DNA from: Tepidimonas fonticaldi
Lineage (GTDB): Bacteria > Pseudomonadota > Gammaproteobacteria > Burkholderiales > Burkholderiaceae_C
NCBI RefSeq assembly: GCF_007556755.1
Contig: NZ_VJOO01000013.1
Location: 1 to 64,000, forward strand
DNA length: 64,000 nt
Direction of reading: 5' to 3'
Part shown: in pieces, positions 8,306 through 19,335 of the stretch
Layout of the letters: every line of letters starts with the position of its first letter
How positions within the stretch are numbered: position 1 is the stretch's first letter
Program-made: the position numbers and the translations under genes
Notes under the pieces: model-generated
Database searches by the model: none
What the model saw: only the letters and a program-made list of their open reading frames with translations
Told to the model about the DNA's origin: nothing

Positions 8306-9418
8306 TCAGCCGACACCTGACCCAATACCCGCCCCGGCATCGGTCCCGCCGACGCGGCCCGCCTCGCCCAGCGAGACGCCGATCTGCCGCGCGGCGCGCA
8401 GCAAGGGATGGTCCAGCGGCACGCGGCGGCTGCCGTGCACCACCTCCGCCAGCGCAATGCTGCCCAGCCGCCCGTCCTGCAACGTGACCATGCGATCGAA
8501 CGCCCCGCGCATGACGAGCTGGGCCGCCTCGTTGCCAAACTGGGTGGCGAGCACGCGGTCGAACGGCGTGGGTGAACCGCCGCGCTGCACATGGCCGAGC
8601 ACGGTGGCCCGCACCTCCGACGCCAGCCGCGGCTGCAGCGCCGCCGCCAGCGCATGGGCGACGCCGCCCAGCCGGATCGGGTCGGGGCTGTCCGCGATGC
8701 GCTGCTGCACCGTCAGCGTGCCGCCGATGGGCTTGGCCCCCTCCCCGATGCAGACGATGGTGTAGCGCTGGCGCCGCTCGCGCTCGCGGCAGACCGCGGC
8801 GACGGCCTCGATGTCGAAGTCGATCTCGGGCAGCAGGATGACGTCCGCCGCCCCGGCCAGCCCGGCCTCCAACGCAATCCAGCCCGCATAGCGGCCCATG
8901 GTCTCGACGATCATCACGCGCCCATGGCTCTGGGCGGTGGTCTGCAGACGCTCGATCGCCTCGGTGACGGTGGCCACCGCGGTGTCGAAGCCGAAGCTGC
9001 GCTCACAGCCGGGGATGTCGTTGTCGATGGTCTTGGGCACGCCGACGATGGGCAGGCCGCGCTGGCTGAGGCCGTGCGCGATGGCCATGCTGCCGTCGCC
9101 GCCGATCACCACCAGCGCCTGCAACCCCAATGCCCGGGCGTGGGCCAGGGCGCGCGCGGCCTCGGCCTCGCTGCGCAAGGGGTTGGCCCGGTTGCTGGTG
9201 CCCAGGATCGTCCCCCCCTGCATCAGGATGCCGCTCACGCTCGCCCAATCGAGCGGGCGCACGCGCGGGGCCTCGCCCATCAGTCCGCCAAAGCCGTCTT
9301 GGATGCCGATCACCTCGGCCCCGCACTGCCGCAGCAGCGACTTGACGACGGCGCGGATGACGGCGTTCAGGCCGGGGCAATCGCCCCCGCCCGTCAGGAT
9401 GCCGATGCGCAGGCTCAT
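8306..9418 (-). CDS. pfkA: 6-phosphofructokinase, PfkA family
   Basis: The enzyme phosphorylates fructose 6-phosphate in glycolysis. The 370-residue protein shows ILTGGGDCPGLNAVIR (residues 7-22), GGDGS (106-110), VPKTIDNDIPG (127-137) and METMGRYAG-like substrate contacts near 172-179. In ATP enzymes such as E. coli PfkA, the position after GGD is Gly and the TIDND motif follows PG. Pyrophosphate enzymes have Asp at the first position and Lys before TIDND. This protein has Gly and Lys, the mixed pattern of group III PFKs, so ATP is the likelier donor but it is not certain. It is about 50 residues longer than E. coli PfkA. ATG 9418 has GGAGG ten bases upstream. It lies 21 bases after mltA. 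Confidence 0.88.
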   Translation of the reverse strand: MSLRIGILTGGGDCPGLNAVIRAVVKSLLRQCGAEVIGIQDGFGGLMGEAPRVRPLDWASVSGILMQGGTILGTSNRANPLRSEAEAARALAHARALGLQALVVIGGDGSMAIAHGLSQRGLPIVGVPKTIDNDIPGCERSFGFDTAVATVTEAIERLQTTAQSHGRVMIVETMGRYAGWIALEAGLAGAADVILLPEIDFDIEAVAAVCRERERRQRYTIVCIGEGAKPIGGTLTVQQRIADSPDPIRLGGVAHALAAALQPRLASEVRATVLGHVQRGGSPTPFDRVLATQFGNEAAQLVMRGAFDRMVTLQDGRLGSIALAEVVHGSRRVPLDHPLLRAARQIGVSLGEAGRVGGTDAGAGIGSGVG

Positions 9419-9439
9419 GAATCGCATTCCTCCATCGGT

Positions 9440-10750
9440 TCAGGGCTGCTCGCGCGGCCACAGCGCCCAGAGCTGCAGCGGCTGCTTCAGACCGGCGGCC
9501 AAGGCATAGGCGCCTTCGCCCCAGCCCGCAAAAAAATCCGCCCGCACCGCCCCGACGATGGCGTTGCCGGTGTCCTGCGCCAGCACCAAGCGCTGCAACT
9601 GCGCCACCGGCCCGCTGGAGGCCAGCCACAGCGGGGTGCCGTAGGGGATGGCCTCGCGGTCCACCGCGACGGAGCGCGCCGGCGTGAGCGCCACCCCCTG
9701 CGCCCCCCGCGGGCCGAACTGGGTGTCGAGGGCGGACAGCGCCTCCTCGCGAAAGAACACCACGCGCGGATTGGTCCACAGCAGCTCGTCGATGCGCTGG
9801 GGGTTGGCCGCCGCCCAGGCGCGGATCGCCTCCCAGGTGCCCTCGCGGATCTCGCGCCGCTCCAGCAGCCAGCGCCCGACGCTTTGGTACGGGTGGCCGT
9901 TGTGCGCGGCATAGGCCAGCCGCGCCAAGGTGATGCGCCCGTCCGGCTCGAGGATGCGCAGCCGCCCCGATCCCTGGATTTGCAACAGCAAAGCGTCCAG
10001 CGGATCGGCCAGCCAGGCCAGCACGCGCCCCTCCAGATGGCCCTGAACCTGGGGGTCGCTGTCGATCTGCTGGCGGCTGAACCAGGGGCGGCCGGGCGCG
10101 GCCGCCAGGGCGGGCGGCGGGGCGTACAGCGGCACGCGGTAGGCCCCCTGCCGCACGCGGCTGGCCTGCAGCTCCGGCTCGTAGTAGCCGGTGAGCAGAC
10201 CCGGGCGGTTGCCCCCGTCGGGGGACAGCACCCGGTAGGGTTGCAGGCGCCGCATCATCCAGGTGTGGCGCTCCAGCGCGTCGGCCAGGGTCAGCCGGCG
10301 CACCTCGGCACACACGGGGCCCCAGGGCGGCGCCGGACGCTCGCAACTGCGCAGCCAGGCATTCCATGCCTCGTGCAGGGCGTCCCGGCCCCAGCCGGGC
10401 AGCTCGCTCCAGCGCACCGGCTGCCACAAGGCCCCGCCTCGGCGCACCGGCGCGGGCAGCGGCGCGGCATCGGCCGCCTGCCAGGCGGCGTCGCTGGGTG
10501 TCAGCACCGCCGGGCCCTGCCCGTCGACCAGGGGCACCGGAGCGGCAACCGAGCCCGATGGCGGGGCCGGGGGAACCGGCGCGGGTGTCGGCGCCTCCAT
10601 GGCCACAGGCGCACCGGGCGAACCGCCCCCCGTGGGTACGGCTGGCGGCGCGCTGCCGCAACCCGCCAGCGTGCCTAGAATTCCCCAGGCCAGCAGCCGG
10701 GCCACCCGACCGGCGCCCCATCCCGTCCCCGTCGATTTCGTTGCCCTCAT
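9440..10750 (-). CDS. mltA: Membrane-bound lytic murein transglycosylase A, lipoprotein
   Basis: MltA cleaves peptidoglycan glycan strands to 1,6-anhydromuropeptides at the outer membrane. The 436-residue product has a lipobox LAGC with the lipidated Cys at residue 31, followed by a long Pro/Ala linker. The MltA barrel then includes LLTGYYEPEL and QIQGSGRLRI. The C-terminal 3D-domain segment is LAQDTGNAIVGAVRADFFAGWG, where the aspartate of QDTG is the family's catalytic acid. The chosen ATG at 10750 places the signal sequence at the start. Its first two bases overlap the start of a small membrane protein on the other strand. It may be co-transcribed with the phosphofructokinase gene. Confidence 0.92.
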   Translation of the reverse strand: MRATKSTGTGWGAGRVARLLAWGILGTLAGCGSAPPAVPTGGGSPGAPVAMEAPTPAPVPPAPPSGSVAAPVPLVDGQGPAVLTPSDAAWQAADAAPLPAPVRRGGALWQPVRWSELPGWGRDALHEAWNAWLRSCERPAPPWGPVCAEVRRLTLADALERHTWMMRRLQPYRVLSPDGGNRPGLLTGYYEPELQASRVRQGAYRVPLYAPPPALAAAPGRPWFSRQQIDSDPQVQGHLEGRVLAWLADPLDALLLQIQGSGRLRILEPDGRITLARLAYAAHNGHPYQSVGRWLLERREIREGTWEAIRAWAAANPQRIDELLWTNPRVVFFREEALSALDTQFGPRGAQGVALTPARSVAVDREAIPYGTPLWLASSGPVAQLQRLVLAQDTGNAIVGAVRADFFAGWGEGAYALAAGLKQPLQLWALWPREQP

Positions 10751-10919
10751 GACCCTATTGCTGCTCGAAGCGCTCGGCGCGCTGCTGCTGTTCGTCTTCA
10801 TCGTGTGGTGGACCATGTTCGCCGGCCGCAAGCGCGGCGAACCGGCGGATGCGGATCCGCCCGCGTCCCCCACCGACACGGCCACGGACACCCCCCGGCC
10901 GGACGAGCCGCCGCGCTGA
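10749..10919 (+). CDS. Small single-span membrane protein, 56 residues, function unknown
   Basis: The frame encodes an N-terminal hydrophobic helix (about residues 2-23, MTLLLLEALGALLLFVFIVW), then WWTMFAGRKRGE and a Pro/Asp/Thr-rich hydrophilic tail. It reads as an inner-membrane anchor with a short cytoplasmic tail, positive residues next to the helix. The ATG overlaps the mltA start codon by two bases on the opposite strand, which leaves no room for a separate promoter between them. I do not recognise a named family. The clear membrane helix followed by a basic flank argues for a real gene rather than a chance frame. Confidence 0.55.
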   Translation: MTLLLLEALGALLLFVFIVWWTMFAGRKRGEPADADPPASPTDTATDTPRPDEPPR

Positions 10920-10949
10920 GCGCTCCCGCGCACCCACCCGCGCATCGCG

Positions 10950-11752
<803 letters not shown>

Positions 11753-11756
<4 letters not shown>

Positions 11757-14700
11757 GGGGTGCGGTCCGGGTTGACGTCGGAAGGGTCGGAGGCAGGTAT
11801 CGTACGCCGGATGCGCTCGACCTGGGGGTCGGCCCACGCACCGGTGATGCGAAAGGTCTGCGTGGCCGCCGCCTGCAGCGGCTCGCGCAGCAGCCATTGC
11901 GCCAAAAAGGTGCCCAGCCCGGTGACGGGGTTGATCATGGTCGCCACCAGCGAGGCGGTGCCCGCGTTCAGCTCGGGCACCACCACGACCGTCAGGTCCT
12001 GGGTCTCGCGCACCAGATCGGCCTGACCTTCGATGAGCACGGCCGCGCTGACACCCTTCATTTGCAGGTTGTTGGTGCTGGCCACGCCGCGCGCGATGCG
12101 GGCGTTGCCGCGCACGAAATCGAACGCGAACCCCTCGCTGAACACATCGCGAAAATCCAGCGTCAGCCGCCGCGGCAGGGATTGCAGGCTCAGCACCCCG
12201 AGCAGCTTGGCGATGCCCGGGTCGGCCTTGAGGAACTGCCCGCGCTGCACGTCCAGCAGCAGCTCGCCCGACAGGCTGGGCATGTGCAACCCCAGGGGCG
12301 AGCCCAGCCAGCCCAGCGTGCCTTCCAGACGCCCCCGTCCGCCGCGCAGCGTGCCGGCAAACCCAAAACGCTCCAGCAGCGCGCCCGCGTCGTCGATGTC
12401 CAGCCGCACTTGCAAGGCGGTGCGGCGGGCGCTGGCCGCCTGCCCGGGGCCGGTCACGGCCGCGGTGGGGGCCCAGTTGCCCGACGCGCTCAAGCGCGCC
12501 TCCGGCACGGTCAGGCGCAGCGATTGCAGCCGCCATTCGCGCAGCACCTCGCCCCCCTGCCCGGCGTCGCGGTTGACCGCCTGGACCTCCAGCCGCCCCA
12601 GCGGGCGGCCGGCCAGCTCGAAGGCGTCCACCTCCACATCCAGCGCGGGGACCGAGCGGGGCTGGCTGGCCAGCCGCTCGACATCGGCCGCAGCGCTGCG
12701 CGGCAGCTCCAGCCGGGCCAGCCGGGCCAGCAGCCGCTCCTGCGCGCCGCCCCGGTACTCCAGATAGCCATCCAACTGGCGGGCCGCCACCGTCAGCCGC
12801 CACAGATCCCCCTCGCGCGAGCCGCCGGCCGTCAGCGCGTCGAACGATCGGCCCCCGACCACCAGCCGATCCAGCGTGACCCCCAGCCGGCTGGGCCAGT
12901 AGGCGTCGCTGCCGCGCCAGTCCAGCCCCGCCGCCGCGCTGGCACCACTGGCGCCACTGGCGCGCGGGTTCACCGGCGTGGGGTCCGGCTCCAGCAGGGC
13001 CAGCCACGCATCGGCATCGAGCGCGCGCAGGCGCGCCACGCCGGCCACGCCGGCGGCGGGCCAGTCCGGCAGCTCGGCGCCCAGCGCCAATCGCCCGCGG
13101 CGCACGGCGGTGCGCGGGCCAGTGTGTTCGCGCTCGTATTCGGCGCGCAGCGGCACTGCGTCGCCCGAGGGCTCGACGGTGAGGCGCAGGCGGTCGCGGG
13201 TGACGTCGGCCGCTGGGTCGGGGCGCGGCCGGGTCTCCATCGCCACCTGGACGCGCCAGGCGGCGTCCGCCGGCTTGGCCAGCGGCGCGGGCAGCGCCAC
13301 CCCCAAGCCCCGCAAATCGCTGTCGAACTGCAGATCCATGCCGTCCGGCCCAAACGCCAGGCCCAGCGCATACCGGGTGGCCCCCTGGGCGCGCGCGCCC
13401 AGCCAGCGGGCCCAGCCCCATTCGCGACTGGCCGCCAGCCCGGCGGCGCTCACCGTCCCCTGCCCCTGAAAACGCACCACCGCGGCACCGTCGCGCCGGC
13501 CCATGCCGCCGCTGAAGCGCAGCTCGCCGCCCAGCACGCGCGCGCTCGCCTGCGCCACCTCGAAGCCCTGTTCCGTGAAGTCGAGCGCCCCGCGCACGCC
13601 CTGCAGGGGGGGCACGTCCGGGCGCATCTGCACATCGTTGCCGGCAAAACGCATCTGTCCGCGCACCTGGGTGCGGTCGGTGTGGTTCAGGGGCATGCGC
13701 AGATCCAACGCCACGTCCAACGCACCGGTCGCCCGCGCGGTGTCGAGCACCCCGCCGGTGAAGTCGCGCAGCGGCGATGCGGCCACGAAGCGCAGCGCAT
13801 CGTCGCCCGCCCCCCGGATCAGCCCCTTGACCTGCAACTGCGGCTCGTCGGCCATGTAGTCGGGAATGACGGCCTCGGCCTGCAGCACCCGCAGCGCCGG
13901 CTGCCCCACGACGCTGCCCCCGGCGCGCAGGATCTGCAAGCGTCGCCGCTCGATCAGCAGCTCGCCCGCCACGCGCTCCAGCGCCGGCCAGGGGGCGCTG
14001 CCCGCCGGCAGCAGGTGCCGCGGGGCGTAGTCGAAGGCCACGTCGTGCAACTGGGCCCGCACCTCGAAGGTGCCCTGCTGGGCGTCGGTAAAGGGAAAGT
14101 CCCACAAATCCCCATCGATGCGGAAGGTGGCGCTGCTCGCCCGCCCGGCGCGAATGGCGGTCTGCAGATACTGCCGCGCGCTGGCGCCCACCGTGACCGG
14201 CAGGTAGCGTGCCACGCGCGCGCCGTCGGCACGGGTCAAGCGCACGTCCAGCGTCATGCGCCCGGGGAAGCGGTCGCGCACCGCGCTGTGGGCGGGGTCG
14301 GCCGTGCGCCAGCGCACGCTGCCGCTGCCCGCGGCGTCGGCATTGGCAAAGCTCAGGCGGCTGACGTCCAGCGTGATCGCCGGGCCCTCGATAGTCCAGC
14401 GGGCGTCGGCCGACAGCTCGTCGAACGTCAGGCGCGGGTCTTCGAACACCCCGGGAAAGACCAGCGCCCCGTGGCGCAGCGCCAGCGTCGCCCGGCCGCC
14501 CCGCTCATCCAGCGCAAACTCGACGTCGGCCCCCTCCAGCCCCGGGCGGCCGAAAGCCGTCTCCCCCGGCACCGCGCCGGCCCGCAGGCCCAGCCCGCGC
14601 ACCCGCCCGCGCGCCTCCCAGTGCTCGGACGCGCCGGGCTTGGGCGGGGCGCTCCAGCGCACCGCCAGCCCCTCGGCCACGCCGGCCGGCTGTGTCTGCT

Positions 14701-15895
14701 CCGCCCAGTGGTTGACCGCCTCGCCCACGGGCAGCACCCGCGCCAGGCGCTGGACCACGCCCAAGTCCAGCCGGTCGGAGGACAAGGCCCAGCTCCGCAG
14801 CGCCCCGTCCGGCGCCAGGGCGTACTCGAAACGCACATCCCCACGCGGCCAGTCGCTGCCGTCGCCCGTGGTGATGGCCAGCCCCTGGGTAGTCCAGACG
14901 GTGGTGTCGCCATCGCGCTCCAGCCCCAGCCGCCCGCCCAGGTGGGCGACGCGCAAGGGCTCGACCCGCGCCTGCGCACTCGGCGCCCAGACGACATGGA
15001 CATCGCTCCACTGCACATCCGCGGTGGCGGCGCGCCATTGCGCGCGGCGCACATCGGCCCACAGCCGCAGGGCGCCGGTGGCGCGCAGCTCGCGCACCCC
15101 CCACAGGGCGGCGGTGTCCACATACGCCCCCAGGCGCTGCGCATCCAGCCGCGGCGCCTGCACGAACAATTCGCCCGACCACTCGCGCCAGCGCCCAGGG
15201 TGGGTCTGCCAGAACGGCCGGGCAAAGCGGCCCCGCACGCTGAAACGGTCGCCCCACTCCGCCGGGGGCGTGGCGTCGAGCCGAAACTCGTGCCGCAGGC
15301 CGGGGTTGCGCACCACAAGATCCACCGCCGTGAGCGCCAACGGGGGGGCGTTCGGGCGTTGCTCGTCGATCCAGCGCAACACCCCGGCACGCAGGGCAAA
15401 TTCGCGCTGGCCAAAGAACCAATCGGCCGCGGGACTGTGGCCGCCCGTGCTCGCCAGCTCCAGCCCGGCGACCTGCAGACGCCCGTCGGCCAGCCGGCGC
15501 ACCTCAAGCGTCGGGCCGTCGATCACGATCTGGTCGAAGCCCAGCCGCCACAGCGAGGTCACCGACAGCGCCGCCAGCACTTGGGGCAGGTGCAGGGCTT
15601 CGTGGCCGCGCGCGTCGTGCAGGCGCACATCGCGCAGGGTCAACGTGGCGACCCCGGCGGCGGTCGCGGCCTCGATGGCTCCGACAGTCACGCGCACCCC
15701 CAGCGCGCGTGTGGCCACCGATTCGAGGGTCGGCCGCCAGGCTTCGGCGCGCGGCACAATCCAGAATTGGAGAGCCCCCCACGCCACGATCAGCAACGCC
15801 CAGACCGCCACCGCCAGCCCGAGCGCGACACGGGACGCCAGCGTCAGCGTGCGCAGGTGCCACGGGGGGCGGGAAGGGGTCGGGGTTGGAGCCAC
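11753..15895 (-). CDS. yhdP: YhdP family AsmA-like protein (envelope lipid transport)
   Basis: This very large 1380-residue protein has one N-terminal membrane helix (ALGLAVAVWALLIVAWGALQ, about residues 28-47) and a long beta-rich periplasmic body. Homologues such as E. coli YhdP (about 1270 residues) are AsmA-like bridges thought to carry phospholipids to the outer membrane. The C-terminal AsmA-like part is recognisable around LLDVQRGQFLKADPGIAKLLG and LTLDFRDVFSEGFAFD. The start is GTG; no ATG lies nearby, and no convincing ribosome-binding site is visible. The start is only eight bases from the glnE start on the opposite strand. Confidence 0.9.
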
Positions 15896-15903
15896 ACGAA
15901 ATT

Positions 15904-18696
15904 ATGATGTCGAGCGTTTGCGTTGGTTCGGCCCGCGCCGACCACAGCCGCTTCGTGCAACGCGTGCGCCGCCGCTACGACGGCGAGCGTGCCTTGCTGC
16001 CCCCGGGCGCCCCCACCGCCGACACCTTGCGCACGGCCCTGGGCGCCCTGCGCGAACGCGGATACGCGCTGGATGCCGCGCTGCGGGTGCTGCGCCACCT
16101 GACGCTCGAACGACTGGCCGTGCTGGACTGCGAGCAGGCCGCCCCGCTGGAAGCGGTCACGCGCGGCGTCACCGCCCTGGCCGAACTGGCGCTGGACGAA
16201 GCCGCCCGCGCCGCCTGCGCCGAGCTGGACGCACTGCACGGCCGGCCCATGGCACCGCCCGGCGAGCCCCCAGGGCCCCTGCCTCCCGGCGAAGGGAGCG
16301 ACGGGAGCGAAGGGGGCGCGGCCCCCGAGGGGCGGCGCTGCGCGTGGTGGATCGTCGGCATGGGCAAGTTCGGCGCGCGCGAGCTCAACGTCTCCAGCGA
16401 CATCGACCTGATCTACGTGTACGAAGGCGAGGGCGAGACCGCCGGCAATGCCGAAGGGCGCAACCGCATCAGCAACCACGAGTATTTCGGCAAGGTCGTC
16501 AAACGCATCCACACGCTGGTGGGCGACGTGACGGAGCACGGCCAGGTGTTCCGGGTGGATCTGGCCTTGCGGCCCAACGGCAATTCCGGGCCGCCCGCCG
16601 TGTCGCTGGGCGCGCTGGAGGATTATTTCCAGGTCCAGGGCCGGGAGTGGGAGCGGTTTGCCTGGCTGAAAAGCCGCGTGGTCGCCCCGGCCGAAGGTGC
16701 GCGCCGCGATGGCACCGGCCAGTGGCTGCGGCCCATCGTGTTGCCGTTCGTCTTCCGCCGCTATCTGGACTACGGCGTGTTCGAGGCGCTGCGGCGGCTG
16801 CACCGCCAGATCCGCGAACATGCGGCGCGGCGCGCCGCCGGTCACCCGGAGCGCGCCAACGACGTCAAGCTCTCGCGCGGCGGCATCCGCGAGATCGAGT
16901 TCATCGTGCAACTGCTGCAGGTGGTGCGCGGCGGGCAGTTTCCGGAGCTGCGCACCCGCCCGACGCTGCAGGCCTTGCAGCGCGTGGCCCAGGCCGGTCT
17001 GATGCCGGCCGACAAGGCGCGGCAACTCGCCGACGCCTACGTCTTTTTGCGCCGGGTGGAGCACCGCATCCAGTACCTGGACGACCAGCAGACCCATGTG
17101 CTGCCCACGCGCGACGACGACCTGGCCTGGATCGCCGCGACGCTGGGCTTCGACGGCGCGCCGGCTTTTCTGCGCGCGCTGGATGCGCACCGCGAGGTGG
17201 TGGCGCAGGAGTTCGACACCCTGCTGGGCGGCGACGGCCACGGCACGGGCTGCAACGGCAAAGGCTGCCACGGGCAGTCCCGCTCGGCGATGGAAGATTT
17301 GCAGGCCGTGCTGCCGCAGTTGCCGGCCGGGTTTGCCGAGCGCGTGGCGACTTGGTGCGACCATCCGCGCGTGCTGGCGCTGCGTGAGGACGCGCGGGTG
17401 CGCCTGGCGCGGCTGGTGGAGCGCACCGGGGCGTGGATCGAGGCGGGCCGCGTCAGCGAAACCGCCGCCGTGCGGCTGGCGGACTGGATCGAGGCGCTGC
17501 TGCGCCGCGAGAGCTACCTGGCGCTGCTGCAGGAGCGCCCCGCCGTGCACGAGCGGCTGCTGCGCGTGCTGGGCGCGGCGCGCTGGCCGGCGCGCTACCT
17601 GATGCGCCACCCCGGCGTGATCGACGAGCTGGCCAGCGCCGAGCTGTACGAGACCCGCTTCGACCCCGCGGCCTTCAGCGCCGAGCTGGAGGCGCGGCGC
17701 TGGTCGCTGCACAAGACCGGCGAGGACGACGACGAGGCGCTGCTGGACCTGCTGCGCCGCGCCCACCACGCCGAGGTGTTCCGCACGCTGGCGCGTGACG
17801 TCGAGGGGCTGCTGACGGTGGAGCAGGTCGCCGACGACCTGAGCGCCCTGGCCGACGCGGTACTGGACGTCACCGGTCGCTGGTGCTGGCAGCGCTTGAA
17901 GCAGCGCCACCGTGACGAGCCGCGCCACGCCATCATCGGCTACGGCAAGCTCGGCGGCAAGGAGCTCGGCTACGGCAGCGATCTCGACATCGTCTTCGTC
18001 TACGACGACGACGACGAACGCGCACCCGAGGCCTACGCCGCCTTCGTGCGCAAGCTGATCAACTGGCTCACCGTCAAGACGGGCGAGGGCGACCTTTTCG
18101 AGATCGACACCGCGCTGCGGCCCAACGGCAACTCCGGGCTGCTGGTCACCACCTTCCAGGCCTACGCCGACTACCAGCAAAACCGCGGCAGCAACACCGC
18201 CTGGACGTGGGAGCACCAGGCGATGACGCGCGCGCGCTTCGTGGTCGGCAGCCCCGATCTGCGCGCGCGCTTCGACGCTGTGCGCGAGGCCGTCATCACC
18301 GCCCCGCGCGACCCCGCGGCGCTCGCGGCCGAGATCCGCGCCATGCGCCAGCGCCTCTACGGCGCGCACCCGGTGCGCGCCGGCCGCTTCGACCTGAAGC
18401 ACAGCCCCGGCGGCATGATCGACGTGGAGTTTGCCGTGCAGTACCTGGTGCTCGCGCACAGCGCGGCGCACCCGCCGCTGCGCGCCAACGCCGGCAACAT
18501 CGCCCTGCTGCAACGCGCCGAGGCCACCGGCCTGCTGCCCGCGGGCGTCGGCCACGCCGCCGCCGACGCCTACCGCCACCTGCGCCAGCTGCAGCACCGC
18601 GCGCGGCTGGACGAGGCCAGCACCCAGATCGACCCCGCAGACGTGGCCGGCGAGCGCGATGCCGTGCTGGCGCTGTGGGCGCAGGTGCTGGGCTAG
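15904..18696 (+). CDS. glnE: Bifunctional glutamine synthetase adenylyltransferase/adenylyl-removing enzyme
   Basis: GlnE adenylylates and deadenylylates glutamine synthetase in response to nitrogen status through PII. The 930-residue protein has the duplicated nucleotidyltransferase core. The first copy, GMGKFGARELNVSSDIDLIY, is near residues 153-172. The second, GYGKLGGKELGYGSDLDIVF, is near 679-698. Both have the paired Asp residues that bind metal. ATG at 15904 is followed directly by a second ATG at 15907, and either could serve. E. coli GlnE is 946 residues, so length agrees. It is divergent from yhdP with an eight-base gap, leaving little space for leader sequences. Confidence 0.93.
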   Translation: MMSSVCVGSARADHSRFVQRVRRRYDGERALLPPGAPTADTLRTALGALRERGYALDAALRVLRHLTLERLAVLDCEQAAPLEAVTRGVTALAELALDEAARAACAELDALHGRPMAPPGEPPGPLPPGEGSDGSEGGAAPEGRRCAWWIVGMGKFGARELNVSSDIDLIYVYEGEGETAGNAEGRNRISNHEYFGKVVKRIHTLVGDVTEHGQVFRVDLALRPNGNSGPPAVSLGALEDYFQVQGREWERFAWLKSRVVAPAEGARRDGTGQWLRPIVLPFVFRRYLDYGVFEALRRLHRQIREHAARRAAGHPERANDVKLSRGGIREIEFIVQLLQVVRGGQFPELRTRPTLQALQRVAQAGLMPADKARQLADAYVFLRRVEHRIQYLDDQQTHVLPTRDDDLAWIAATLGFDGAPAFLRALDAHREVVAQEFDTLLGGDGHGTGCNGKGCHGQSRSAMEDLQAVLPQLPAGFAERVATWCDHPRVLALREDARVRLARLVERTGAWIEAGRVSETAAVRLADWIEALLRRESYLALLQERPAVHERLLRVLGAARWPARYLMRHPGVIDELASAELYETRFDPAAFSAELEARRWSLHKTGEDDDEALLDLLRRAHHAEVFRTLARDVEGLLTVEQVADDLSALADAVLDVTGRWCWQRLKQRHRDEPRHAIIGYGKLGGKELGYGSDLDIVFVYDDDDERAPEAYAAFVRKLINWLTVKTGEGDLFEIDTALRPNGNSGLLVTTFQAYADYQQNRGSNTAWTWEHQAMTRARFVVGSPDLRARFDAVREAVITAPRDPAALAAEIRAMRQRLYGAHPVRAGRFDLKHSPGGMIDVEFAVQYLVLAHSAAHPPLRANAGNIALLQRAEATGLLPAGVGHAAADAYRHLRQLQHRARLDEASTQIDPADVAGERDAVLALWAQVLG

Positions 18697-18735
18697 GCCG
18701 GGGAACACACCGATCCACCCACGCCTCTGACGCCC

Positions 18736-19329
18736 ATGAAAACCCGGTCCCGCCTGCACACCCTGGCCGCCGCGGCGCTCGCCGTCGCGGCCCTCGCACC
18801 CATGAACACCCCCAGCCACGCCGCCCCGGCCACGCCCGCCACCGCCTCCTGCCCCGCCATCCTGCAACACCGCTTCGACCGGCTGCAGGACGAAAAACCG
18901 CAGGATCTGTGCCAGTACGCCGGCCAGGTGGTGCTGGTGGTCAACACCGCCAGCTACTGCGGCTTCACGCAGCAGTACAAGGGGCTGGAAGAGCTCTACC
19001 GCCGCTACCGCGACCGCGGGCTGGTGGTGCTGGGCTTTCCGTTCAACGACTTTGGCCAACAGGAGCCCGGCAGCAACCAGCAGATCGCCGAGTTCTGCGA
19101 GAACACCTTTGGCGTGCAGTTCCCGATGTTTGCCAAGAGCCACGTGCGCGGCCCGCAGGCCAATGCCCTGTTCCGGCAGCTGGCCGAACGCACCGGCACG
19201 ACGCCGAAGTGGAACTTCTACAAGTACCTGATCAGCCGCGACGGCCGCACCGTGCTGGCCTACAACAGCCTCACCGCGCCGGACAGCGGCTCGCTGCGGC
19301 GGGACATCGAGCGGCTGCTCGGCTCCTGA
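18736..19329 (+). CDS. Glutathione peroxidase family protein with signal peptide
   Basis: This 197-residue thiol peroxidase has a signal-like N-terminus (hydrophobic stretch about residues 8-22, possible cleavage after SHA), suggesting a periplasmic location. Peroxidatic Cys75 is in NTASYCGFTQQY and a likely resolving Cys121 is in EFCENTFGVQFP. Trp159 and Asn160 in PKWNFYKYL complete part of the catalytic tetrad. The family's FPCNQFG motif reads FPFNDFG here, so the usual catalytic Gln is Asp105. It probably reduces peroxides with thioredoxin-like or glutathione electrons. It begins 39 bases after glnE and ends six bases before the convergent NlpC/P60 gene. Confidence 0.85.
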   Translation: MKTRSRLHTLAAAALAVAALAPMNTPSHAAPATPATASCPAILQHRFDRLQDEKPQDLCQYAGQVVLVVNTASYCGFTQQYKGLEELYRRYRDRGLVVLGFPFNDFGQQEPGSNQQIAEFCENTFGVQFPMFAKSHVRGPQANALFRQLAERTGTTPKWNFYKYLISRDGRTVLAYNSLTAPDSGSLRRDIERLLGS

Positions 19330-19335
19330 GCGGAA

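Noticed and set aside
8300-8315. TGTCGG/CCGACA hairpin around the phosphofructokinase stop as a terminator
   Set aside because: Only six base pairs and no T run on the transcript side.
11897-15907. A plus-strand open frame of about 1336 codons opposite yhdP
   Set aside because: Rich in Gln, Arg, His and Pro with no domain, and exactly antisense to a recognised protein; a shadow of codon bias.
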